A DNA stretch of 64,000 nt from Aminipila sp963524205 (GCA_963524205.1 CAURED010000009.1:67849-131848); one strand, 5' to 3'; counted from the first letter of the stretch, positions 8,799 through 17,948 are shown. Notes: generated by a model not told the origin, from the sequence alone. A program made the numbers and translations.

Positions 8799-9920
8799 TT
8801 AGTTTTCTTTTGTTTTGCCTTCTGTATCAAATGCATCAACCTTTGTTGTGCCATAATCAGAAACCTTATAGTTTGCCTTCATGGTAATTGTATGCTTTTT
8901 GCCCTTATTGTCCACGCCTGTCATGGAAGCTTCCATTTCATCTGAAATTATCTTTCCATCTTTATCAAGAGTAAACTTACAAGCAGCACTGTCGATATAA
9001 GGATCATCTCCTAATATTGCCATAATATTGTTTCCTGTAAGGGAATTTGATTGTACATTTTTTGTATATTGTTCATACGTCTTGTAATAGTCATACGTTC
9101 CATCTGACTTTACATATACTATTCCCGTATTGTCCTTTGACTCTAAAACATTATAATATTTTTCGCTGAAATCTCCATTAATTTTTTCTATTTCTTGATT
9201 CCAGTCATTATACATATCCTCAGTCATTTCCTTTCCAGTCTGCTCTTTATAAAAAGCAGCAAATGCCTTCTGATAGTCTTCATAGAATACATCGTAAGGA
9301 TTTGAATTCTCCTGATTGTTGGCTGCTGTAAACATAAGTGAAATACCTGCATTTACTACTTCCGGAATCTGACTTCCTGAAACATTTACAGAATAAGTTC
9401 TGTTATCTCCTTCTTTGGAAGACAGGACAAAATTATTCTTCAGATCTCCTACCATTGCATCTGCAAACAACTCCGCAAATCTAACACCTTTCTTCATTGT
9501 TGGATCGCTCATATCCGGTCTGAAATCATTAGAGGCATCAGATACCGTATAAGAGTTTGTTTTTGGCAAGTAAGAAAATGTCTTCCCATCTTTTGTAACT
9601 TGTATATTCTCATACTTATTATCACCTTGACTACTAAAGCTTTCCTCACTTACTGTCTGCCAGTAATAGTCATCGTTATCTAGTTTAAAATTTCCTTTCA
9701 TTGTTGCCATCTCTTTACCATCAATTAATATAGACATTTCCCCATCTGCCGTAAAATTGTCTTGATAAAGAACTAAATCCTTAACCGCATCTTTATAGTT
9801 TGTATATCCTCTTGCATCATCATAATTGGCATAAACTGCTGAAGTCAGCACAAACATTCCTGCAATCAGGCACGTAGCTGTTACCGCATGTTTTCTTCCT
9901 TTAAAATTAAATTTCTTCAT
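8799..9920 (-). CDS. Large exported protein of unknown function, copy A
   Basis: 373 residues. A signal peptide (about 1-31, ending SAVYA) precedes a soluble region rich in beta-strand and Asp/Lys, with recurring GEMSILIDGKEMATMKGN, GDNRTYSVNVSGSQIPEVV and TMTGVDNKGKKHTITMK segments. The way it measures a small exported domain against Gly/Asp-rich strands recalls LolA/LppX-like carriers, but I do not recognise a family. It is a close paralogue of 10620-11738. AGGAGG stands seven bases before the ATG. Its promoter carries a likely OmpR-type site, and it probably leads the ABC/kinase/deacetylase operon. Confidence 0.8.
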   Translation of the reverse strand: MKKFNFKGRKHAVTATCLIAGMFVLTSAVYANYDDARGYTNYKDAVKDLVLYQDNFTADGEMSILIDGKEMATMKGNFKLDNDDYYWQTVSEESFSSQGDNKYENIQVTKDGKTFSYLPKTNSYTVSDASNDFRPDMSDPTMKKGVRFAELFADAMVGDLKNNFVLSSKEGDNRTYSVNVSGSQIPEVVNAGISLMFTAANNQENSNPYDVFYEDYQKAFAAFYKEQTGKEMTEDMYNDWNQEIEKINGDFSEKYYNVLESKDNTGIVYVKSDGTYDYYKTYEQYTKNVQSNSLTGNNIMAILGDDPYIDSAACKFTLDKDGKIISDEMEASMTGVDNKGKKHTITMKANYKVSDYGTTKVDAFDTEGKTKEN

Positions 9921-10043
9921 CCCAATACCTCCTATTGTTTTTATATTCTAATCTCTAGTCCCTGCTGCTAGCTGCAAATCCTTTTTTAGATTATGGCTCT
10001 CAGCACCTCCTGACAATATTTATTCTAATACATGGTGTTTAAC

Positions 10044-10076
10044 ATTATATATCTAAATTATTAACTATTTATTAAC
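10044..10076 (-). promoter_or_regulatory. Promoter of copy A with response-regulator-like direct repeat
   Basis: On the minus strand two GTTAATAA octamers with an 11-bp period (10058-10065, 10069-10076) stand eight bases upstream of a perfect TATAAT (10044-10049). No good -35 is visible, as expected for an activator-dependent promoter. The same layout is kept at 11865-11897. Confidence 0.65.
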
Positions 10077-10301
10077 AGTTATGGATTTTTTATTTTGTAT
10101 CTTTTCTTGACAATACACTTTTAATCCCTCTTCCGTTTGCAAACATATGCATCATTATGAAACCTAATTGTTGCACCACTCTTCGTATATACAATTAACA
10201 AAATTTATTATGTTTATACTTTAAATAATTACTAAAAACCAAAGCACCTTCTTCTCTTCTACTGCCTTTAATAGCCACTGCTCTAACGAAACGACAGAAA
10301 T

Positions 10302-10321
10302 AAGTGTATATTTCTACACTT
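10302..10321. repeat. Short inverted repeat AAGTGTA-N6-TACACTT
   Basis: A perfect 7-bp palindrome lies 45 bases before the start of the micro-gene 10366-10449. It could be an operator or a transcript hairpin; nothing else supports a function. Confidence 0.4.
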
Positions 10322-10365
10322 CCTATCCATACTAAGTATTAAAATACTGAAAGGAGGTGTTATAT

Positions 10366-10449
10366 ATGAAGATTATGATGAATATTAATTTCACAATTCA
10401 TATGTTAGTTTTTATTATTATCATAATGATTCTATTTAAAGTAATATAA
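10366..10449 (+). CDS. 27-residue single-helix membrane micropeptide
   Basis: The frame starts ATG at 10366 with a near-consensus ribosome binding site (AAAGGAGG, seven bases upstream) and runs 27 codons to TAA. The product begins MKIMMNINFTIH and continues as one hydrophobic helix of Ile, Leu, Met, Val and Phe ending LFKVI. It lies on the strand opposite to the duplicated exported-protein genes, in the 700-base gap between them. Single-helix peptides like this often bind and tune transporters or kinases, but no function can be assigned. The ribosome binding site is the main support. Confidence 0.55.
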   Translation: MKIMMNINFTIHMLVFIIIIMILFKVI

Positions 10450-10569
10450 GGGCAAATCTTTATAAAAATACATACACTGTATACTCAGCATAATACGACG
10501 AAAGTAAATCTTGCCCGATGATCCAGCATTATTTTTAACAAAATATAAGAACAAATCTCCCACAAATAA

Positions 10570-10601
10570 AGCAGGCAGGTCTGTAATCAGACCCGCCTGT
10601 T
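10570..10601 (-). terminator. Terminator of exported protein copy B
   Basis: A CAGGCGGGTCTG/CAGACCTGCCTG stem (one mismatch) with an ATTA loop is followed by CTTTATTTG on the minus strand, 19 bases after the stop codon. Confidence 0.7.
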
Positions 10602-10619
10602 TAAATTAATTAGCTCATT

Positions 10620-11738
10620 TTATTTTTCCTTTGTCTTGCCCTCTGTATCAAATCTATCTACCTTTGTTGTTCCATAATCAGTTACCTTAAAATTAACCTT
10701 CATTGTAATAGTGTGCTTTTTCCCTTTACTGTCCACACCTGTCATAGTCGCCTCCGATTCATCGGAAACTAGTTTACCATCTTTATTAAGCGTAAAACTG
10801 CTGGCAGCACTTTCAATATAAGGATCTGTTCCTAACATAGCCATAATATCCCTTGATGCATCATTGCTTGTTATAACATTTTTTTCATATTCAGCATAAG
10901 TCTTATAGTAATCATAAGTCCCATCTGCCTTTACATAAATGATTCCAGTATTCCCTTTTGATTGTAAGAGATTATTGTATTTTTCATCGAAATCTTTTAT
11001 AACTTTATTAGATTCATCGTTAGTCTCATCATAAAAATCGTCAGCTATTTTCTTTCCAGTCTGCTCCTCATAATAAGATGCTAGTGTCTTTTCGTAGTTT
11101 TCATAAGTTACATATGAGGACTGTGACATGTCAGCATTATTTGCCGCCGTGAACATCAATGATATGCCTGCATTTACAACCTCCGGAATCTGGCTACCAG
11201 AAACATTTACTGAATAGGTTCTGTTGTCACCATCTTTAGACGCCAGCACAAAGTTGTTTTTTAAATCCCCTACCATAGAATCTGCAAACAATTCTGCAAA
11301 TTTAATCCCCTTCTTCACTGCTGGATCACTCATGTCCGGTCTGAGGCTTTCAGTGCCTTCAGATTCCAGATAAGAATTTGAATCTGGATAGTAATAATAA
11401 GCTTTTCCATCTTTATAAACTTGTATACTCTCAGACTTACTCTGTTCCTTATTTAAACTGTCTTCACTTACTGTACGTATATAATAATCATTGCCATCTA
11501 GTTTAAGCGCCCCTTTTATGGTTGCCATCTTTTCGCCATCAACTAATATAGACATTTCCCCATCTGCCGAAAAGTTGTCTTGGTAAAAAGCCAAATCCTT
11601 AATTGCTTCTTTATAATTTGTATACCCTCTTGCATCATCATAATTGGCATATACCGCTGAAGTCAGCACAAACATTCCTGCAAGCAGGCAGGTAGCGGTT
11701 ACTGCATGCTTTCTTCCCTTAAAATTAAATTTCTTCAT
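10620..11738 (-). CDS. Large exported protein of unknown function, copy B
   Basis: 372 residues from the ATG at 11738, which has AGGAGG in the same context as copy A; a longer open frame to 11837 is only the untranslated leader lacking stops. The signal peptide is almost identical to copy A and the rest is clearly homologous, most diverged around residues 75-115 and 195-260. The shared core includes DLKNNFVL, NVSGSQIPEVVNAGISLMF and the C-terminal DYGTTKVD-FDTEGKTKE. Promoter, leader and terminator are also duplicated. Unlike copy A it is not followed by an operon on its strand, so it may be a free-standing dose or variant copy. Confidence 0.8.
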   Translation of the reverse strand: MKKFNFKGRKHAVTATCLLAGMFVLTSAVYANYDDARGYTNYKEAIKDLAFYQDNFSADGEMSILVDGEKMATIKGALKLDGNDYYIRTVSEDSLNKEQSKSESIQVYKDGKAYYYYPDSNSYLESEGTESLRPDMSDPAVKKGIKFAELFADSMVGDLKNNFVLASKDGDNRTYSVNVSGSQIPEVVNAGISLMFTAANNADMSQSSYVTYENYEKTLASYYEEQTGKKIADDFYDETNDESNKVIKDFDEKYNNLLQSKGNTGIIYVKADGTYDYYKTYAEYEKNVITSNDASRDIMAMLGTDPYIESAASSFTLNKDGKLVSDESEATMTGVDSKGKKHTITMKVNFKVTDYGTTKVDRFDTEGKTKEK

Positions 11739-11864
11739 CCCAATACCTCCTATTGTTTTTATCATTTTAATCTCTAGTCTAGGCTTCAATCTGCAAATCC
11801 TTTTTTTTAGATTATGGCTCTTAACACCTCTTGACAATATTCATTGTAAAACATAATGTTTAAC

Positions 11865-11897
11865 ATTATATCTCTAATTTATTAACGGTTTATTAAC
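11865..11897 (-). promoter_or_regulatory. Promoter of copy B with response-regulator-like direct repeat
   Basis: GTTAATAA octamers with an 11-bp period (11879-11886, 11890-11897) lie eight bases upstream of TATAAT (11865-11870). Spacing is identical to the copy A promoter although the bases around it have changed. Confidence 0.65.
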
Positions 11898-11935
11898 AAT
11901 TATATATTATTTATATCCAATTTTTGTTTATTTAA

Positions 11936-11990
11936 AAAGCAGATAATAATGGTAAAAGTGTCATTTTCTTTTACCTTCATTATCTGCTTT
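11936..11990 (-). terminator. Terminator of larC
   Basis: A long hairpin: outer arms AAAGCAGATAAT/ATTATCTGCTTT and inner arms GGTAAAAG/CTTTTACC, followed on the minus strand by T-rich sequence. It begins six bases after the larC stop. Confidence 0.75.
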
Positions 11991-11995
11991 ATTAT

Positions 11996-13273
11996 TCACT
12001 TACAAAGTCTGGTTACTTCTAGATATACATCTTTGAAATTTTTGTGATGTGCTAAAGAAATCTTCTTAATATCTTCATATTCAGGATAAAAATAAATGTT
12101 CTCGTTATGTGTGCACACCTTCACCGATACGTCTCCATATGGCGTTTTTACTTGTTTCATCTCACGTTTAAGTATAGTTCTTTCTACCTGAGTTCTGCGT
12201 ACTCCCACAGTTGTAGTATGTGCAAATATAATATCCTGCATTTCCTTAATTTGTACTTCTTTGCACAATACTTGGAGCATATACGCTGGTCTGTTTTTCT
12301 TCATATATATAGGTGTAAACCATGCATCTGCAGCACCTGCTTCACATAAGCATTCTAAGGTAAAGCCCATGGCCTCTCCACTGCAATCATCAATATTGGT
12401 CTCTAGCTGCCATAATTTATCCGATTCTTGATCTGGAGCTGTATTTCTATTATTCTCTATAGCCTCTTCAATAATCATAGCTCTTAGTATATTGGCATTC
12501 TTAAAGTCCTTTTTTCCTGATCCGATACCAATTTGGGATATGGTATAACTGGTCGGTAAAGATTTTTCGCTATTTAACGCAGCTGCAATAGCCGCACCTG
12601 TCGGTGTAACCATCTCCCCTTCATTATCCGTTAACTTCAGTATAAGGGAATGTTTTGCCGCAATATTGACAGTTGCTGGAACCGGAACTGGGATTACACC
12701 ATGCTGGCATTTTACATAGCCTTGCCCCTCTGATAAGGGTGACACGATCACTTGGTCTATGCCAAGATTTTCGATACACACAGCCACCCCAAGAATATCT
12801 ATAATAGAATCAATCGCCCCAACCTCATGGAAATGTACTTCGTCCACAGGAATTCCATGAGCCTTTGCTTCAGCTTCTGCTACAATATTAAACATTTTTC
12901 TAGATAATGTTTTTACTTTCTCGCTAGCCTCCATCTTGTCTATTATTTTATAAATATCGTTTATATTTCTATGTTCATGATGATGCTCATGTTCAGTACC
13001 GCGCTCATGATGTGTATGGTGTTGCTCATGGTGATGATGAGGGTGATGATGTTCATGCTCATGATGATTCTCATGTTCTAAATGTACATCAAAATCAAAA
13101 GCATCAATTCCACACTTTTTAGCCCTTCCAAAGTGAAGATGATACCCTTCCAAATCTAAACTTTCAAGCGTTTTTTCCAGCACATTTTGGTCCGCTCCCA
13201 AGTCTAACAGTGCACCAACGGTCATATCCCCACTTATACCGGAATAGCATTCCAAATATAATATTTTACTCAT
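11996..13273 (-). CDS. larC: Nickel-pincer cofactor biosynthesis protein LarC
   Basis: 425 residues beginning MSKILYLECYSGISGDM, the LarC signature. LarC is the CTP-dependent nickel insertase that completes the pincer nucleotide cofactor of lactate racemase LarA and related enzymes. A very His-rich segment (about residues 68-104) is the expected nickel-storage region between the two halves. In some lactobacilli the halves are two frames joined by ribosomal frameshifting; here they are one uninterrupted frame. No larA, larB or larE is in the window. It follows a CDF transporter gene by 21 bp. Confidence 0.93.
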   Translation of the reverse strand: MSKILYLECYSGISGDMTVGALLDLGADQNVLEKTLESLDLEGYHLHFGRAKKCGIDAFDFDVHLEHENHHEHEHHHPHHHHEQHHTHHERGTEHEHHHEHRNINDIYKIIDKMEASEKVKTLSRKMFNIVAEAEAKAHGIPVDEVHFHEVGAIDSIIDILGVAVCIENLGIDQVIVSPLSEGQGYVKCQHGVIPVPVPATVNIAAKHSLILKLTDNEGEMVTPTGAAIAAALNSEKSLPTSYTISQIGIGSGKKDFKNANILRAMIIEEAIENNRNTAPDQESDKLWQLETNIDDCSGEAMGFTLECLCEAGAADAWFTPIYMKKNRPAYMLQVLCKEVQIKEMQDIIFAHTTTVGVRRTQVERTILKREMKQVKTPYGDVSVKVCTHNENIYFYPEYEDIKKISLAHHKNFKDVYLEVTRLCK

Positions 13274-13294
13274 ATATCCTTGCTCTCCTATCCT

Positions 13295-14203
13295 TTACGT
13301 TTTTATCTGTTCAAAACTCTCTGGTATTAATTCTATATATATTTGGTCAAAACTTTCTTTTAGCTCTTTCCTTATTTCATCATGAGCCTCCTTAAGCTGA
13401 CTAATCTTTACTAAATCGCTTTCACTCCTAATATATATTTCCACCCATGCCTTCCTTCCTGTCTGAATTACATCCAGAAAGCTTACAGTATATGGATAGT
13501 TCTCGAAGTGCTTATTCACTACTGTCCTTATATTATCCATTATTTCCTTTTTGGGGGCAAAAAGTACTAAACTTTTAATTCCTTCAACAATCATTCTAAA
13601 GGGTTCAATTGTAAACCCAATTGCCATAATAATTGCTATAGATGGATCAATATATGGTATAAACCAATTTAAATTTGTTTCTTTCAGCATTATTTGGGCA
13701 ATAAAAGCGAGCCCTACACCAAGGCTGCTTATAATGTCTATTTTCCACATATAGAGATCTGCTTTAATAGAGGGCGATGAGAAGCTTTTATTGTAATGCT
13801 TTAAAATAGCATAAATCACTATACATCCCACCGATAAAGACATTTCAAACACTGCAACAATCCCTGCATTTACATGATTTCCGCCTTTTATTATAATCTG
13901 CATGCTATAAAAGACCAACTGAGCTGTGACTCCAACTAAAATGCTGCATTTTATAATGACAAAAAGAGATTCTACCTGAGAAAATCCATAAGGACGTTTT
14001 TCCGTAACAGGCTTATACAATAGTGGTATCAGCAGTAAGAAAGGTCCTATCATAATTAAATCTGCCGTATCAAATATACAGTCCATCAAAATAGAACTTG
14101 ACCTGGTAATGTACGCCATAATACCTTCTGCTATCATAAAAAGAATGCTTCCTGCCATAGATATTTGTAATATCCTTTTTTCAAAACGAAGTTTATTGTT
14201 CAC
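13295..14203 (-). CDS. Divergent CDF-family transporter with altered metal site
   Basis: 302 residues, GTG start after GGAAGTGG, six membrane helices and a C-terminal cytoplasmic domain. Aligned with the canonical exporter at 1791-2672, the TM2 site H/D becomes F44/D48 and the TM5 site H/D becomes M152/D156; the HPYGHGK loop becomes RPYGFSQVE. The fold is CDF but the transition-metal tetrad is not intact, so a different cation or a partial loss of transport is likely. It lies between the thioesterase gene (16 bp) and larC (21 bp), which points to nickel or cobalt handling by context only. Confidence 0.82.
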   Translation of the reverse strand: MNNKLRFEKRILQISMAGSILFMIAEGIMAYITRSSSILMDCIFDTADLIMIGPFLLLIPLLYKPVTEKRPYGFSQVESLFVIIKCSILVGVTAQLVFYSMQIIIKGGNHVNAGIVAVFEMSLSVGCIVIYAILKHYNKSFSSPSIKADLYMWKIDIISSLGVGLAFIAQIMLKETNLNWFIPYIDPSIAIIMAIGFTIEPFRMIVEGIKSLVLFAPKKEIMDNIRTVVNKHFENYPYTVSFLDVIQTGRKAWVEIYIRSESDLVKISQLKEAHDEIRKELKESFDQIYIELIPESFEQIKT

Positions 14204-14219
14204 AATTCCACTTCCAATT

Positions 14220-14684
14220 TTATTTAGCTAATCTATTCTTCTTTGCTTTATGCTCTTCAATTCTAATTTTAGCTTCCTCGTGTCGTTGAATTTCTTCTTC
14301 TGTCTGTGGTATATATTCTGGCACAGACTGAGGTTTTCCGTTTCTGCCCATTGCCACCATAGTAAAATATGCAGATAATGCTTTTTGTGGACCATTATTT
14401 GATTCTAAATCTTCCACTTCCACATTTACAAATACCTCCATTGAGGTTTTTCCTACATATACTACTGTAGCTGTACAAGTAACTAAAGCTCCTACAAAGA
14501 TAGGCAGATGAAATTCTAACTCATCCACTCTCGCTGTTACACAATTGCTTTTAGCATATCTCATTGCAACAGCCCCAGCTGCCGTATCCATAAACTTCAT
14601 GATTTCGCCGCCATGTACATTTCCTGCTACATTAGCCTGATTCGGAAGCATTACCTGACTCATAATAATTTGTCTGTTTTTCAT
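14220..14684 (-). CDS. Acyl-CoA thioesterase (hotdog fold)
   Basis: 154 residues with the YciA/BACH-type signature NVHGGEIMKFMDTAAGAVA near residues 22-40 and the strand segment TCTATVVYVGKTSMEV. These enzymes hydrolyse acyl-CoA to free CoA and acid. The ribosome binding site is TAGGAGG. It is the first gene of a run with the altered CDF gene and larC, though the functional link is unclear. Confidence 0.88.
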   Translation of the reverse strand: MKNRQIIMSQVMLPNQANVAGNVHGGEIMKFMDTAAGAVAMRYAKSNCVTARVDELEFHLPIFVGALVTCTATVVYVGKTSMEVFVNVEVEDLESNNGPQKALSAYFTMVAMGRNGKPQSVPEYIPQTEEEIQRHEEAKIRIEEHKAKKNRLAK

Positions 14685-14750
14685 TTATATTATCCTCCTA
14701 AAAATTAAACTGTATATCTTATTTTGTTCTATCTTGCTATTAAATTAATT

Positions 14751-16085
14751 TTAACCAATTCCGCCATATACCAAACCTAGAATATAGACTATGATTGCAA
14801 TCCCACAGAACACATATTTTGTCATGGGCTCCAGCCACCCACCTATTCTCTTTTGGATTCCCAGCTGAATCTGATCTCTTGCAAACCACGGCTCACAAAC
14901 CCAGAACATAACAAGGGCAGCTAAAAGAGCTCCCATAGGCACTATGTAAATCGATACAATATCCATCCAAGGTGAAAGCAAATCACCCTCAACAAACACA
15001 CCGGCTCCGAATGCAATAATGGCTACAATTATAATAGCCGCAGGCCTGCTTACACCCATTCGTTCCTGAATGGCTTCAACAGGTGTTTCAAACAAATTAA
15101 CCAGTGAAGTAATTCCCGCACAGAAAACTGCAAAGAAAAAAGCAATTGCCACAATCTGTCCAAAAGGAAGATCTCTAAACACCTCTGGCATAGTTATAAA
15201 TAACAATCCGGGACCTGCACCGATTTCTAAACCATAAGCAAACACTGCAGGAATAATAACCAGCGCAGACAGAAGGGCTGCTATCGTATCAAAAAATGCA
15301 ACCCTAGTTGCACATTGTATAACATTCGCATCCTTTTTCAAGTAACTGCCATAAACTAATGTTCCTGAGCCCGCCAAGGACAAAGAAAAAAAAGCTTGTC
15401 CTAAAGCAAATACCCAAGTCTTGGGATTGGCCAAAGCACTCCATTCGGGAGAAAATAAATAAGCATATCCACCTGCCGCTCCTTCTAAAAAGAACACTCT
15501 CACAGCCAATATCACAAATAATGCAAAGAAAAGTGGCATTAATACTTTATTCATTTTTTCTATTCCACCTGAAATACCAAATATCATAAATATGAAGGTT
15601 ATTACAAGTCCAATCACATGCCACGGTATACTACCAAAATTCCCTGCAATAGCACCAAAATAAGCACCTGTACTTTCTTGCTCCATAAAATTTCCTGTAA
15701 TGGCTCCAACCAAATACCTTAGAATCCATCCTATTACTACCGCATACCCGATTCCTATACCTAAGGAACCAATTGTGGGAATAAATCCAACTATTGCGCC
15801 GCCTTTCCAGCCACGCTTCTTAAAAGCTTTTTCAAAAGCACCAATAGGTCCAGTTCCCATAGCACGTCCTAATGCCATTTCACCAATTAAACCTGTAAAT
15901 CCTAATATCACCACAAATATAAAATATGGAATTAAAAACGCTGCTCCACCAAATTCTGCCACTCTATACGGAAAGAGCCAGATGTTACCCATTCCTACTG
16001 AAGCACCAATGCATGCCATAACAAAACCAAATTTTGTGCTAAAGCTGTCCCTTTCATTCAATATAGGTTCTTTTCTACTGCTCAT
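14751..16085 (-). CDS. Sodium-dependent amino-acid transporter (NSS/SNF family)
   Basis: 444 residues from the ATG at 16085 (GAGGAG seven bases before). About 11-12 helices with the NSS TM1 signature GNIWLFPYR...FGG; the position after Trp is Leu where many family members have Arg. The family imports amino acids such as Leu, Trp or Tyr with Na+ in the LeuT fold. The gene stands alone between two terminated units. Confidence 0.92.
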   Translation of the reverse strand: MSSRKEPILNERDSFSTKFGFVMACIGASVGMGNIWLFPYRVAEFGGAAFLIPYFIFVVILGFTGLIGEMALGRAMGTGPIGAFEKAFKKRGWKGGAIVGFIPTIGSLGIGIGYAVVIGWILRYLVGAITGNFMEQESTGAYFGAIAGNFGSIPWHVIGLVITFIFMIFGISGGIEKMNKVLMPLFFALFVILAVRVFFLEGAAGGYAYLFSPEWSALANPKTWVFALGQAFFSLSLAGSGTLVYGSYLKKDANVIQCATRVAFFDTIAALLSALVIIPAVFAYGLEIGAGPGLLFITMPEVFRDLPFGQIVAIAFFFAVFCAGITSLVNLFETPVEAIQERMGVSRPAAIIIVAIIAFGAGVFVEGDLLSPWMDIVSIYIVPMGALLAALVMFWVCEPWFARDQIQLGIQKRIGGWLEPMTKYVFCGIAIIVYILGLVYGGIG

Positions 16086-16153
16086 ATTATTCTCCTCAAT
16101 TACTTTATATAGGCTTAAGTATATCAAAATCAAAATACTATTTCAACTAAACA

Positions 16154-16188
16154 AAAACTGGTCTCTGTATTAATCAAAGACCAGTTTT
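16154..16188 (-). terminator. Terminator of the HD-domain gene
   Basis: An 11-bp perfect stem AAAACTGGTCT/AGACCAGTTTT, with T-rich tail on the minus strand, 16 bases after the stop of 16205-16888. Confidence 0.8.
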
Positions 16189-16204
16189 ATAACATCTTAT
16201 AAAT

Positions 16205-16888
16205 TTATAACAACCTGATGTTGTTAATACTTAATTCAAAGGATAACCCTAGGAACTGAGCGGCATTACGACACATCACCATTCTTGTTAGAAAGATTTC
16301 AAAGTATTCCATTACTGCACTAATTTCAGTATCAATGTTTAGTTCAAGTAATATGGATTTCTCTTCAGTATCGACTGTCAAGTGGGTATGGTGTACCGCA
16401 TAATTTACACGGTCATGTATGTCCTCTGATAATTTTTCTTCATTTCTGTTCTTATAACGAACGCGGCTTCTTCTTACATCCGACTTATCTGCCAAAATTA
16501 AAGCTGCTGAAATCGGGCTAAATGCAACGCCTGTGCCTTCATCATGATTACCCACAGCTCCAATTATGTCTGCCAGTTCTTCAGCATCAAATTTCATACG
16601 ATCTAAGATTCTAAAGGCCATAACCGCCCCACTCTGAGCATGGTCATGTCTGTTTATGCAGTTTCCAATGTCATGTATATATCCTGCTATTTTAGCAAGC
16701 TCTATGGTTCTCTCATCATAACCTAGAACAGTCAAAATTTCTGCTGCTCTCTCAGCTACCTTTCCTGCATGGGCAAATCCATGTTCAGTGAAGCCTATCG
16801 CTCCTAGTAGGTCATTTCCCTTTTTGATATAGGTAGAAATCTCTACACTATTTTTAATGTCCTCAAATGTTATCTGTTTCTTATTCAT
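16205..16888 (-). CDS. HD-domain phosphohydrolase
   Basis: 227 residues from the ATG at 16888, preceded by GAGGAAA. HD superfamily metal ligands are seen: H in GFAHAGKV (about 40), the HD doublet in GYIHDIGN, and later histidines (HDHAQSG, VGNHDEG). Closest in pattern to small standalone HD proteins of unknown nucleotide substrate. It lies divergent to the nitrilase gene. Confidence 0.82.
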   Translation of the reverse strand: MNKKQITFEDIKNSVEISTYIKKGNDLLGAIGFTEHGFAHAGKVAERAAEILTVLGYDERTIELAKIAGYIHDIGNCINRHDHAQSGAVMAFRILDRMKFDAEELADIIGAVGNHDEGTGVAFSPISAALILADKSDVRRSRVRYKNRNEEKLSEDIHDRVNYAVHHTHLTVDTEEKSILLELNIDTEISAVMEYFEIFLTRMVMCRNAAQFLGLSFELSINNIRLL

Positions 16889-17117
16889 ATTTTCCTCTTC
16901 TTTCTCCTTGCTGCCTCCACATCCGGCAACAAACCTTTTTTGCATCATATATATCACTATACTAGTTTAACATATGAATATGTTTATTGTGTTAAGGGAA
17001 AATTAAATTATTATTAAGTTTATGCTGTTATGGATAGTATTTCTCAAATCATTATTTTTAATTGACTTCATACAATTATATATATATTATTTGTTTAACC
17101 GACAGGAGGTAAAATAT

Positions 17118-17948
17118 ATGAATACTATAAGAATAGCACAACTTCAAACTCAAGTTGTTCCAGAGAAAAATCAGATTCTCAAGTATATATCTTCATTTAT
17201 AGATAAGGTCTGCAGTCAGGGAATCGACCTGATTACTTTGCCAGAAATGTTTACCTGCCCCTATAACACCTCCAGCTTCCCTATTTTTGCAGAAAAAGAA
17301 AAGGGTGAAATATGGAGTATTTGTTCTGCCTTGTCAAAACAATATCGTATCTATCTGTCAGCAGGGTCTATTCCTGAGAAAGACGATGAAGGTAATGTTT
17401 ATAATACTGCATATGTATTTAACCCACAGGGAGAACAAATTGCAAAACATCGAAAAATGCACTTATTTGATATAGATATAAAAAATGGCCAAAGTTTTAA
17501 AGAGTCAGACACCCTGACTGCTGGCAATCAGCCTACTGTTTTTGATACAGAATTTTGTAAAATTGGACTTTGCATCTGTTATGACTTCCGTTTTCCAGAA
17601 TTATCCCGCATCATGGTAGATAAAGGTGCAAAGATTATTCTGGTTCCTGCTGCGTTTAATATGACAACAGGGCCCGCTCATTGGGAAATCATGTTTCGTT
17701 CCAGAGCCATAGACAATCAGGTTTATGTTGCCGGAACTGCCCCTGCCCGTAATTTGTCCTCTAAATACATTTCCTGGGGACACAGCATTATCGTTTCACC
17801 TTGGGGCGATATCCTGAATCAAATGGATGAAAAGGAAGGGTATACCATTCAGGAATTAAACCTGGATGTAGTGGAACAAGTCCGCAGCCAGTTACCTTTG
17901 TTAGCCCATAGGCGTTCTGATGTTTATTCATTATCACAAATTTTATAG
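17118..17948 (+). CDS. Carbon-nitrogen hydrolase, omega-amidase (Nit2) type
   Basis: 276 residues from the ATG at 17118, which has ACAGGAGG nine bases upstream; an upstream in-frame ATG at 17022 lacks one and encodes a hydrophobic, unrelated stretch. The nitrilase-superfamily triad is E43 (LPEMF), K113 (HRKMHLFDID) and C154 (CICYDFRFPE). The HRKMHLFDID and CYDFRFPE blocks match omega-amidases, which hydrolyse alpha-ketoglutaramate or alpha-ketosuccinamate to the keto-acid and ammonia. Neighbouring amino-acid exporters fit nitrogen metabolism. Confidence 0.9.
   Translation: MNTIRIAQLQTQVVPEKNQILKYISSFIDKVCSQGIDLITLPEMFTCPYNTSSFPIFAEKEKGEIWSICSALSKQYRIYLSAGSIPEKDDEGNVYNTAYVFNPQGEQIAKHRKMHLFDIDIKNGQSFKESDTLTAGNQPTVFDTEFCKIGLCICYDFRFPELSRIMVDKGAKIILVPAAFNMTTGPAHWEIMFRSRAIDNQVYVAGTAPARNLSSKYISWGHSIIVSPWGDILNQMDEKEGYTIQELNLDVVEQVRSQLPLLAHRRSDVYSLSQIL

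Noticed and set aside
10450..10517. GGGCAA...TTGCCC arms downstream of the micropeptide as an RNA element
   Set aside because: Arms of only six bases around a 56-base loop; not enough to claim.
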